DNA of 32,703 nt from Schoenoplectus triqueter (lineage: Eukaryota > Streptophyta > Magnoliopsida > Poales > Cyperaceae): positions 1 through 32,703 of the forward strand of contig CAXKVV010000258.1 of NCBI GenBank assembly GCA_964058805.1, read 5' to 3'. The stretch's first letter is position 1; each line of letters opens with the position of its first letter. Shown here piece after piece: positions 24,187 through 32,703 of the stretch. The position numbers and the translations under genes were made by a program. Under the pieces are notes generated by a model. The model was not told where the DNA came from. It worked only from the letters and a program-made list of their open reading frames with translations, and made no database searches.

Positions 24187-24689
24187 TCGGATAGTTACTT
24201 CACATTATGAAATAACACAGAGAATACAGACTTATAGTACCGAGGTATGTATGTTAGAGCAGTGGGCCATCTTTTGATCGAATTTTACCCACAATATTTA
24301 AGAAAAATATTACAGAGATAAATATATCATTATTGATATTACTATATTTATTTATTATAATTACTATGAATTTATTATGATTAATTTTGTTACAAATGCT
24401 TTTATTATTCGATTTATATTTCAGTTCAAATACAACCTAATTAATAGTGAAGTTAAAGAAGATAAAGCGAATATCTTTCTATTTTGTTTTGTTCTTCATG
24501 ATTTTTATCCTTTTTTTATCTTTTTACTTTTCAATTCACAGTAGAATAATTTTTATTTGCTGTCATAAAAATTATAATAAAAAACCGCGATATTTTTTAT
24601 GATTACTAAATTTATTTAAATAGATAAAATTTATAAAAAAAAAGAGTGCTTTTTATTTGTGATTGACACGAAAAATACGACAGCCGCTA
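23211..24689. other. AT-rich intergenic DNA
   Basis: No gene is recognised. It includes the ATT microsatellite at 24154-24186. Near 24585 CCGCGATATTTTTTATGA resembles the reverse complement of 27243-27258, so the MULE inverted repeat may extend out to here. Confidence 0.5.
24154..24186. repeat. (ATT)11 microsatellite
   Basis: Eleven uninterrupted ATT units, preceded by a related imperfect ATT stretch. Confidence 0.9.
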
Positions 24690-24855
24690 TAAATACTAAA
24701 AAAAGAAATGGTAAGATTATTCCGAAAATTAGCTCATATAGTCTGGACAGAGTTTGAAACTCAGTCTCAGATTTTTTTTACGTTTGTGTGTGTTATATTA
24801 AAAACAAAATATAACAGTCAGTAGATTGATCTAAAATATTACAATAAAAATTAAA
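24690..24855. repeat. Left terminal inverted repeat of the MULE
   Basis: Contains one palindromic block (24745-24768, GGACAGAGTTTGAAACTC then AGTCTC) where the right arm has two. It then continues through TACGTTTGTGTGTGTT to the shared ACAATAAAAATTAAA. Confidence 0.78.
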
Positions 24856-25001
24856 ATAAAGTTTATAAAGCCAAATATAATCACGATTAATACATTGTTC
24901 TAAAATAGTATCAAACAAATAGAAATATTACAACAACAATTGAAATCCAATTGTTCTGGTAAATATAACAACAAAAAATATAAACACACTGATAATCTAA
25001 A

Positions 25002-26644
25002 TTATGCTATGTTAGAATGAGCTCGACTTCGAATTGACAGTTTGTTGATACGATCCTCCATTTCACCCATAACCATTGGAATGCGTATCTTCCTTCTCCG
25101 TCCTTTATTAATTTTTGCTGGATCTGACCTAATGACCGGACCATTGTACATTGGTCAATCTTCTTTATTGCTATAACTACGCCAATGACTAGATCATGTG
25201 TGTAATGTAGTATTGGATGATATAATATGGACTAACGTACTGATATAATATGGACTAACGTACTGATATAATATGGACTAACATACTGAGTGTAATCCAA
25301 CCATCTGAATGAACAAACGACAAACAAGTGGTTGCATGGGATGCCGGTCAATTGTGGTTTATGACACCAACAATTACCAGTTCTGATCATCGCTAATTCA
25401 ACATCATATTTCATTTCACACCTTCGTCCTTATTATTTCAAATAGAAATTATAAATTATTGCTTAAATTTTAAAGTTGAATAAAAAAATATATAAGTATC
25501 GAATATTACCATCTCGATAAGTCCATTTATGTTGTAAACATCGTAGTTGTTGATACCCCAATCTAGTGGTATGACATCATAAGTTCTCCCCTTATCACCG
25601 CAATGTTTTATCAGTTCGGTGACCTTTTGGGAGAAACACCAGACATTGGACTTTCCAAACTGTTGTAATTTCTCGACACTTACAGAATCACTCAACACAT
25701 TTGTGCCACGTATTCTCGACGATAGCACATACCGAAAGTTGTCTAGCGATTCTAAACCGTTACTTGTCATTATTACCCACCAATTGAGACTCCTCATCTA
25801 GATGTTGTGCCCGTATATCTTGATGAAATGCGGTCATTTGCTGCTATTTATTACCTCCAATTCTATATTCCGTTGAACATGAAAATCAGCGATTTTCACT
25901 TTCAACTCTGATTTTGTACTGAACTGTTGATCGACACCAAATTGTTCATCAATTCTAGGTGGTTTGTGAAAATAAGACTTATCTGCATACGACATTGGCG
26001 TATTATCAGCAAATTATGCACATGTGTGCTTCATTCCCCGATTGATAAAAGGAACGGACATTTACCGCTCTTTTACTATATTTTTGACATCTACCGCATC
26101 ATCAATTTCATCCATATTTATATCTGTTGCATCATGGATGTCATCCTCCTCGACATTCAGGTGTCACTCTTCCTTTTCGTCATCCTCATCCACATTTTGT
26201 ACTGGAATACGAGATGGTCGCTGCTCCCGAGCTCGAGAGTGAGTTCTTTACTCAGCCATTACTAGATTACTACTTCCAGGAATACTGATCGGATCATAGT
26301 TATCAGAACTTGATATTGGTTTAGATATAACTACTAGCTCCAGTTTTTTATACCCGGATAATTGGTACGGAGCTATTGTTTTAATCATTCCCCAAATTTC
26401 ATCACAAACAACCCCAAATAAGCTGTAAAACAATACCTAAACCTGCTAGTGTAGTGTTGATCCGTGCTCTAATACTAATGTTGAATTGGCTAGCGAGCAG
26501 CTCCAAACCAGCATGAATCTGTCTCTTCAAGTCACAAAGATTGATTGTCTCGACGACAGAAAATATGCACGCGGCATAAATATCATAACCCGTGCTGTTT
26601 GAAGTGTTCAGGATTTGACCTCCGTGATACACATTGATTAGCAA
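25002..26644 (-). pseudogene. MULE transposase pseudogene lacking the catalytic core
   Basis: The reading starts at 26644 (MLINVYHGGQIL) with a MULE-type N-terminal region. A frame break at about 26402-26433 is followed by GMIKTIAPYQLSGYKKLELV, then an acidic linker (VDEDDEKEE, NVEEDDIHDATD). Next come PRIDEQFGVDQQFSTKSE and HVQRNIELEVI, the region before the catalytic domain. The frame then passes at about 25800-25860 straight into WWVIMTSNGLESLDN and ARTHDVIPLDWG-like sequence, which normally lie after the catalytic domain. The SWIM zinc finger follows (CWCH at about 25377, GIPCNH at about 25345). A basic KGRRRKIRIPM tail ends at the stop at 25002. The DDE core is therefore missing. Stops (TAA, TGA, TAG) between 25800 and 26260 and a frameshifting tandem repeat add to the damage. 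Confidence 0.82.
25219..25287. repeat. Three tandem copies of a 23-bp unit
   Basis: Units at 25219-25241, 25242-25264 and 25265-25287 begin GATATAATATGGACTAAC; the third differs at one base. It lies inside the 3' coding part of the MULE transposase. Since 23 is not a multiple of three, the extra copies shift the frame between the SWIM finger and the basic tail. Confidence 0.92.
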
Positions 26645-27024
26645 TATTTTTGTCTCTACAATATGAATGATAAACTCTACTATTAGTGTATTTTAATTTT
26701 ACAGCAAAAAATAATAGTCGAAATAGAAAAAAAATTACAATATTGATGGGACGAGAGTGGTGAATACGGATTGGCTTTGGATCTGTCAAAAAATAAATTT
26801 TCAGTTGGAAGCTCTTGCAACAATAACAATGACGATTTTGAAGAAATAGTTGGCTGAATGAAGATGAAGGAGAAAGGTACTAGGTGTGCTATATAATAGC
26901 AGAATGTTGGGACTGAGTTTAAAACTTGGTCCCAGATGTCTGGACCGAGTTTTAAACACAATGCAATCACCTGTAATTTTCAAATACACACAAATGTTGT
27001 AATTTTCAAATGCTGGAACTGAGT

Positions 27025-27222
27025 TTAATTTTTATTGTAATATTTTAGATCAATCTACATATTATTGTATTTTGTTTTCAATATAACACACACACAAACG
27101 TAAAAAAAAACTGGGACCGAGTTTCAAACTTGGTCCAGGCAACTGAGACCGAGTTTGAAACTCGGTCCCGGCTATATGGACTAATTTTTGGGAAAATCTT
27201 ACCATTTCTATTTTTTTATGTA
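27025..27222. repeat. Right terminal inverted repeat of the MULE
   Basis: Inverted partner of 24690-24855. It holds two palindromic blocks, at 27113-27136 and 27145-27168, separated by about 8 bp. The perfect core, arms GACCGAGTTT and AAACTCGGTC around one base, is at 27147-27167. Confidence 0.78.
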
Positions 27223-27384
27223 CTAAAATAAAAAAAATTCTATAAAAATGATCGCGGATATTGAAGAGAGAAATGAAAGAAAACGACAAAAAAAGAGAAA
27301 CATGTAACGAGTCGAGATACGATGTTTGACACATGCTACAGGCACAATCGCGAACTAAACAGTTTCCCACCACCATAGACCATA

Positions 27385-27392
27385 CATAACCC
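27385..27392. repeat. Left target-site duplication of the hAT element
   Basis: CATAACCC lies directly before the TAG that starts the element. It is identical to 31896-31903. Eight bp is the hAT standard. Confidence 0.82.
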
Positions 27393-27399
27393 TAGTGTA

Positions 27400-27612
27400 A
27401 TAAAATCGGGATGGTTCGGGTCGGGATGGGACATGTTATGGCGGGTCAGGGGGTTTTGGCGGGACAGGTCAATGGGTTACGGCGAGACGGGTTACCATGG
27501 CTCCATTTTGGGGGGTTTGGCCGCAACCCATCCTAAATCCGTCGGGTTGGACGGGGCGGCGGGTTGGGACGGGGCGGGGCGGCGGGTTGGGACGGGGCGG
27601 GGCGGCGGGTCC
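27400..27612 (+). repeat. Left subterminal G-rich array of the hAT element
   Basis: A run of GGGTCGGG, GGGATGGG, GGCGGGTC and GGGACGGGGCGG motifs. It includes two nearly exact 23-bp units at 27561-27583 and 27584-27606 (GGGTTGGGACGGGGCGGGGC then GGC). Such subterminal arrays normally serve as transposase-binding sites. Its base composition is unlike anything else in the window. Confidence 0.8.
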
Positions 27613-28364
27613 AAATTTTTTTCTTCTAAAATTCTGAAAAGTGCAAATAAAATCCAAATAAATTCTCAAAAATTTTGAAAATTTCAAAAATGATTATTAA
27701 AAATATTAAAAATATATAAATAGTATTTATTCTTGACCAAAATTTTTAGTTATTTATTTTTTGTCATTTTTTCAAAGTTCAAAAATAATAAAAAAATTCA
27801 AATAAATTCTAGAAAATTATAAAAACCGAAAATATTTATTTAAAAATTAAATAAAATCTGAAATGATATGACTTAAAATAAATTAAAATAAAATTTTAAA
27901 TGATATAAAAAATTATTTTATTTCTTTTTTCATTTTTTTCATGCTTCAAAAATAATAAAAAAATAAATAAATGCTAGAAAATTGTAAAAAACCGAAAATA
28001 ATTTAAAATGATACAACTTAAGTCAAAATTTAAATAGAATCTTAAAGAATTCAATTAAAATGATACAACTTAAAAAAATTAAAAAAAAAACATAAAATAA
28101 AATTATCATCCTCCTTTATTTCGGGCTTGGGACCGGCTATGTAATACATAAATCGAGTTCTAATTTTTTTTGTTAGTAAAGTTTATTGAAAAAAAAAATC
28201 AAATCAGGATTATAAATGCTAGAAAAATATAAAAAATGGGAAAAAAAATAAAGAATATAAGTGTTTAAAAATATCATCTAAAAATTCAAGTTCATATACC
28301 ATAGCTCATTTTCTAGCATCCCATCTGAGTCTCTATCTGCTTCTGTCATAAATTCACCGGATGA
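27613..28364. other. AT-rich internal sequence of the hAT element, 3' of the transposase
   Basis: Noncoding and very A/T-rich, with many short similar phrases (AATTCTAGAAAATTATAAAAA and AAATGCTAGAAAATTGTAAA, separated by about 165 bp) that suggest internal duplication. Confidence 0.5.
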
Positions 28365-30876
28365 TTATTCTACAGGTGTATGTCGATTACGTTGTTCTGC
28401 ATCAAACCAATATTTCAAGCATATGAGTCGTTCGAATGTATTAGCACCCAATTTACTGCGTTTATCTGTTAGTATCATGTTTGCTGAAACAAAATAAGAT
28501 TCGGAAGAGACAGTTGACACGGGCACGACAAATATATCACGTGCCATCATGGAGAGAGTTGGATATACAATTTCATAACTCTTCCAATAACCGAGGATGT
28601 CAATACCGTCGAGTTTCATACTTCCTAAACAATAGCTAACTAATTCATTCATATTTATTTGCATTTGTGAGTCGTCATCTTCCTCCAAGTCTCGTAATAA
28701 TGCAGACTGACTATTGCTCCTGACATATTTTAAAAAATAAAAATATTAGTCTCATAATATTTTAATAATATAACAAGTTCAAATATTATAAATATATTAG
28801 ATTTTAATACCTAATATTATGAGGATTCCGAAGAAAATGTTTGATACGTTTGGTTTGCATGAAGTTGGGTGTTGTATAAGTTGAAAATTTTTTCCAATGC
28901 GGATGTCAAACGTTGTTCCTCCCCGATATGTGGTAAATTTAGATTCTTCTTATACCGTTCAAGCAATCTTATAGTATACTTCTTCTTGAATAAATGATGG
29001 AGACAATTGTCAAGAATTGTAACGAGAGGACTTCATCCCAATATTTCTCTCTCATGGCTTCTATAATCGGTGATAGAGACGAGTCACCGTGTACATCCTC
29101 CGCGATTCGACGAAGATCTATATTCTCAAAATCATGGTACACCATAAAAAAAATAAAATAAATTAGTAATGAAATAACTTAAAATTTATAACGAAATAAG
29201 TACAAGATGAAAATAAAATAAACCTTGAATATCAAATAGAGATGTTGAAGCAATTGATGCTTGGATGGTATGTACGAGCATGATAGTTGGACGGTTGCGT
29301 TGAAGAAAATTTTCTAAAAATAGGTGAAGTTGTTTGAGTTGGTCCCATTCTCTTGTGAAGCATAATAAAGATAATCTCTCGGATGAGTTACGTAGGATCT
29401 CACTTATATCATATTTATATGGAATGACACGGTGTAGCATTCTATATGTTGAATTTCAATGTGTATCTATGTCTCACGGTACTCCTAACTTGCTTAAATT
29501 TAATCATCCTCACAAGACATAAAAAAAAAATCTTATTTTCTTATATTGTTAGAATAAATATGATGAAAATCATCTTTAAATTTTCAAATTAAATTATTGA
29601 CAGAAGTTGTTTTCAAACCCGCCTTAACAGTTAAACTAAGAATATAACATGCACATTTTTGGTGAAATATTCTACCATCCAAAATTGAGTTTAGTGCACG
29701 TGTGAAATAATCGATAGATTTAATATTGTTGCTTGCATTATCAAAAGAAATTGAAAATATTATGTCTAAATCTCTTTTCAAATTATACTCATGCAATATA
29801 TTTATAATGGCTTGATAAATAATTTGTGTAGTGTGCGGATAATTCATGGTTCAAAAACTTAATACTTTTTTTTATAAAATCCAATCATGATCAATATAAT
29901 GGGCGGTAACACAACTATAACTAAGACCATATTTATCGGCAGTCCATATATCAGATGTAATTGATATTTTATTTGTTAAAACTGCAAATATGGCCAATAA
30001 TTCACTTTTTCATTCAACATATTATTTTTTTAACTCAGATACCATTTTGTTATGATGGAATCTTTTTGTATAATGGTTGACCACAACCTCTAATTACCAA
30101 TTGGACAAAATCAGTACAATATGTCATACTTATTGGTTGTTCTTTTTTTGCTATGTATCGAGCAAACTCATTTAACATTTTTTTTTTCATCATATTTGAC
30201 AAGAGTTCTAGTAACGTCCGAGTTCAAATAATTTTATATCATACGAGTATTGGGTCTTTCTCGGGGCTCTTCATTTCTTGCTATGTGTTTATCGACATAT
30301 TTTTAAATTGATTTAAACTATTTTTTATTATATAATTGTTCGAAGTTTTGTAATTACTTAACTTATATTGTGCATTGATTAGAACATTGTCTGGACCTAA
30401 AGTTTGTTCGTAATAGCGTCACCAAAGTGTATCATAAGTTTGGGGAGCTCTCTTTTTTCTCTTGCCAGCTCCAGATTTGGTCAGGGATTTCAGAACGCTT
30501 GAGTCGGGTGTTGGTGTGGAATATCCCGTACTCGTTGGATGTAGCGGTGGAAGTAGTGGTGTTGTTGTATCGGTATTATATTGAGAACTTGAGAGATATT
30601 GGGAACTTGGTGGATATTGATTTGAACTTGACGAATATTAGAAACTTGACGGAAATGAGGTCGAATCTTGTCCAGCACTAATGAAAGTGATTTACGGGTT
30701 GTAATTAGGATCAATTTACGGTTGTGATGGAATTTGTTGATAATAAGGATGCAAAGGGTTAGGATTTTGTTGATAGTATGAGTTTGGTGGGTTAGAACGT
30801 GATATTTCTTCATCAAAAATTTGAACGCTCAATCGATGTGTTATTTCTTCGGCATGAGAGGAATTGAGAGATGCCA
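28365..30876 (-). pseudogene. hAT transposase pseudogene
   Basis: A start at 30876 gives MASLNSSHAEEITHRLSVQ, then a Gln/Asn/Pro/Tyr-rich stretch with stops. A degenerate block near 30090-30180 (KKEQPISMTYC) resembles the segment after the BED finger. At 29584-29847 the RNase H-like region is clear: HTTQIIYQAI, DIIFSISFDNASNN, and IFHQKCACYILSLTVKAGL. The frame at 29186-29440 (EWDQLKQLHLFLENFLQ) continues it. At 28840-29130 come MREKYWDEVLS and NLPHIGEEQRL. The dimerisation domain (28365-28688) shows DILGYWKSYEIVYPTLSMMA, PVSTVSSESYFV and LICLKYWF. Frameshifts and stops separate these blocks, so the gene is dead, and the zinc-finger region is too damaged to define. Confidence 0.85.
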
Positions 30877-31609
30877 TTTGATATTGCTAAAAAAACATTA
30901 AAAAAATATAATGAGCGTTATAAATATAAAAAAGAATTAATTATTGCAAATTAAAAATACAACTAATAAAATAAAGAATGTAACAAAAAATAAAGAATAC
31001 AATAAAAAACTAATTAAAAGAATCTAATGATTAAAAAAATTAAAGAAGATAAATATTTATTTAAAAATTAATTATTAAAGAATATTCCATAAAAATAACT
31101 AATTATTATAAATTAAAAATATAACTAATTACAAAAAATAAAGAATCTAATAAAAACTAATTAAAAGAAATGAATGGAAAAAAAATATATAAATATATAT
31201 TTAAAAAACTAATTACTAAAAAATATAAACTAATTATAAAATAGAATATATACTAATAACTAACTTTTTTTTATCGGAATCGAAAGATTGTCGAAAACCC
31301 GAAACTCTAAAACGAATTAACGACAGATAATATAATGAATGCTAAATTGACAATAATAACTAAATAACACTAATATAAATATTTTTGATTTTTTTGGATA
31401 ATGTAGAAAAATTACTATAATAATATAATTAAAGAATTGCTAATATCTAACGATTAATGAATTAACGAGAGAGAGTTTAGTTTGCAGAATTGAGAAGAGA
31501 GATAGAGTGAAGTTGTTTGTGTGAGGATATGAGATGAAATGTGGGGTGATATTTATAGGAAAGAAATTTAAATTATGAATTTTATTTTATTTTTGATTTT
31601 TTTTTGAAT
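30877..31609. other. AT-rich leader/promoter side of the hAT transposase
   Basis: Noncoding. Upstream of the minus-strand transposase start it is made of short repeated phrases such as AAAGAATCTAATAAAAACTA. Around 31470-31570 a less repetitive stretch (GAGAGAGAGTTTAG, then GTGATATTTATAGGAAAG) could hold the promoter: TATAAATATCACC reads on the minus strand near 31540-31560. Confidence 0.45.
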
Positions 31610-31866
31610 TTCAGCGGGTTAAACGGGTAAAGTGGGTCGGGTCATACATGTTGGATTTCTGGGATTACCGGATTTTATTCCCGAGTTTCCCGGGTCGGGT
31701 CGTGCATGAGTTATCATGGGTTGGAAGGGTCAGGTCGGGACGGGTCTAGCACGGGTTTTTTTTTTCAAAAAATTTTGCCCTCGCTTATGCTAGACCCGTC
31801 GGTTCTAATGAGTCACGGGTTTGAGCACAGATCAGGTCAAGGCGGGTCGCGGCCACAGCTCGGATA
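31610..31866 (+). repeat. Right subterminal G-rich array of the hAT element
   Basis: Repeated GGGTCGGG, CGGGTAAAG, GGGACGGGTC and GGCGGGTCGCGG motifs. The G-rich strand is the plus strand here as it is at the left end, so the two arrays are in direct rather than inverted orientation. Confidence 0.75.
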
Positions 31867-31895
31867 TGAATCAGACAGGTTATTTTAACCATCTA

Positions 31896-31903
31896 CATAA
31901 CCC
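31896..31903. repeat. Right target-site duplication of the hAT element
   Basis: CATAACCC follows directly after the element's terminal CTA and is identical to 27385-27392. Confidence 0.82.
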
Positions 31904-31939
31904 ACAAGGCCACAAACTTCCTTTCCTTCCACTTTATCA

Positions 31940-32381
31940 TGTTCGGTAGATGATTTGACCGTGGGAATTCATGGGGTTGGGAATGGATTACCAATTTGTA
32001 AATTAAAGATTCCTAATGGTAAAAAAAACTTTGGAAAATTTTATATGTGGGTGTTTGATTATATGTGGAAATTTTCTAGGATTTTTTTATTTTATATTTA
32101 AATTTTGCAAAGAAATTACACTATCATAATTTGATGGTCAAATCATGCTTTGGACAATGAGAAAAGAGTCTCGTATGAGCTTCAACAGTTGGGAAAAAAA
32201 CGGAGGTCAGAGATGATGTTATTTTTTTTTGGTAATCAGTTAAAAAAAGAAGAGAATAATGAAAATGAGAAAAGTTTTGGGAATGAGTTGGTGTCACTGA
32301 ACATTGAATTGGAAATTTTTTTCCATCAAATTAATTTATCCAATAATATCCATGGTAAGATGCCTACCGAACACCAGTGCA
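31940..32381. mobile_element. Candidate Harbinger-like MITE, about 440 bp
   Basis: The left edge has TGTTCGGTAGATGATTTGAC. The reverse complement of the right edge has TGTTCGGTAGGCATCTTACC. Inside each edge are GGGAATGGATTACC-like and GGATAAATTAATTTGATGG-like phrases, the vocabulary of plant Harbinger MITEs whose ends read TGTTTGGT. The overlapping open frame 32150-32476 looks like chance. A 3-bp TAA/TTA target duplication was not confirmed. Confidence 0.42.
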
Positions 32382-32703
32382 TTAGTTTTAGTTGCTTTTA
32401 CCAACTTTTCATTCTAGCCCTCCAATGGTCCAATGTAATTGTTTCAAATCGTTCTTGTTGCATGCAAGTTGCCTAGTTGTGACTTTATTATGAGGAACAG
32501 TATTTGAGGTCCAATTTAATTAATGATGTGGGTACCGTGAAAGAGTACATTGTCTCAAGTATGAACTATTTTTTTGTTATGAATAATAAATGCCAGTCAA
32601 ACTACAACCTGATTTACTTTTTAACCCAGCTTTTTACTTGTATTTTTTTTTTTTTTGGGGGGGGGGGGGGGGCATTTGATGATAAGCTACTTATATTTGT
32701 ACT
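32382..32703. other. Intergenic end of the window
   Basis: No gene is seen. It contains the homopolymer pair at 32643-32672. Confidence 0.5.
32643..32672. repeat. Homopolymer pair T14 then G16
   Basis: Fourteen T followed at once by sixteen G. The lengths are as given in the sequence; long homopolymers are error-prone in sequencing. Confidence 0.85.

Larger units (their letters stand above)
24690..27222. mobile_element. Mutator-like element (MULE) with long inverted repeats, internally deleted
   Basis: The left arm (about 24690-24855) and the reverse complement of the right arm (about 27222-27025) align nearly throughout. Both carry AGAAATGGTAAGATT, then AAAATTAG, CATATAG, palindromic GAGTTTNAAACTC blocks, TTTTTACGTTTGTGTGTG, and finally TAGATTGATCTAAAATATTA and CAATAAAAATTAAA. 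Arms of 165-200 bp are typical of Mutator elements. Between them lies a broken MULE transposase on the minus strand. The similarity may reach further out (CCGCGAT near 24585 and 27250), so exact ends and the 9-11 bp target duplication are not fixed. Confidence 0.8.
27393..31895. mobile_element. hAT superfamily transposon, 4.5 kb, with target-site duplications
   Basis: The left end reads TAGTGTAATAAAATCGGG. The right end, reverse-complemented, reads TAGATGGTTAAAATAACC. TAG and TAAAAT match at the same offsets, giving an imperfect short terminal inverted repeat of hAT type. Identical 8-bp copies of CATAACCC flank both ends. Inside are G-rich subterminal arrays at both ends and a broken hAT transposase on the minus strand at 28365-30876. 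The intact target duplication together with a decayed coding region suggests an old but structurally complete insertion. Confidence 0.85.

Noticed and set aside
26683..27376. Overlapping minus-strand open frames before the MULE transposase
   Set aside because: They lie in the inverted repeat and its palindromes and lack transposase-like residues. The transposase reading begins at 26644.
27433..27678. Gly/Arg-rich open frame in the G-rich array, and its minus-strand counterpart
   Set aside because: They arise from the hAT subterminal repeats, not from selection on a protein.
30490..30816. 108-residue minus-strand frame rich in His, Ile and Gln
   Set aside because: It is an alternative frame of the Gln/Asn/Pro/Tyr-rich N-terminal part of the hAT transposase, whose own start at 30876 gives the expected reading.
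1..32703. CRISPR arrays, tRNA genes, rRNA and bacterial-type operons
   Set aside because: No regularly spaced identical repeats with unique spacers, no convincing tRNA B-box with a cloverleaf, and no rRNA-like sequence. The window is plant nuclear DNA.

Overview
This is AT-rich nuclear DNA from a flowering plant, most likely a eudicot. It has one spliced gene, a three-exon R2R3-MYB transcription factor with canonical plant introns. Around it lie degenerate plant transposons (Mutator-like, hAT, CACTA-like, Copia and several MITE-like elements) and long AT-rich intergenic DNA. There are no bacterial-style gene arrays, no CRISPR array, and no tRNA or rRNA gene that I could recognise. The species cannot be fixed from this window.

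Layout. 1-3334: intergenic, with a 186-bp MITE at 156-341 and local duplications near 1.9-2.06 kb. 3335-4927 (minus strand): the MYB gene, preceded by a TATA box and a CT-rich upstream region reaching about 5400. 5400-7160: AT-rich DNA with an imperfect tandem repeat and the decayed 5' part of a Mutator-like element. 7161-7833 (+): Mutator-like (MULE) transposase pseudogene with two catalytic Asp positions still visible. 9045-9525: a weak element candidate. 10200-10540: a probable Copia LTR end and primer-binding-site relic. 12126-13111: a nonautonomous hAT-like element. About 15495-17180 (+): a decayed Copia gag. 17700-18140: an unexplained island of more complex sequence. 21987-23210: a nonautonomous CACTA-like element. 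About 24690-27222: a MULE with long terminal inverted repeats and an internally deleted transposase on the minus strand. 27393-31895: a hAT element with 8-bp target-site duplications and a broken transposase on the minus strand. 31940-32381: a candidate Harbinger-like MITE. The window ends with a T14/G16 homopolymer pair.

The MYB gene is the only locus that looks functional. By its MYB repeats and C-terminal motif it belongs to the subgroup 21 type (MYB105/117/56 and MYB52/54 relatives), regulators of organ boundaries, meristems or secondary walls in model plants. Everything else codable belongs to mobile elements, and every transposase copy is broken. I found no clearly new biological system. 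The most interesting structures are (a) the MULE that keeps the N-terminal region and SWIM finger but has lost the catalytic core, with palindromic modules in its inverted repeats, and (b) the hAT element, whose two ends carry G-quadruplex-capable arrays on the same strand.
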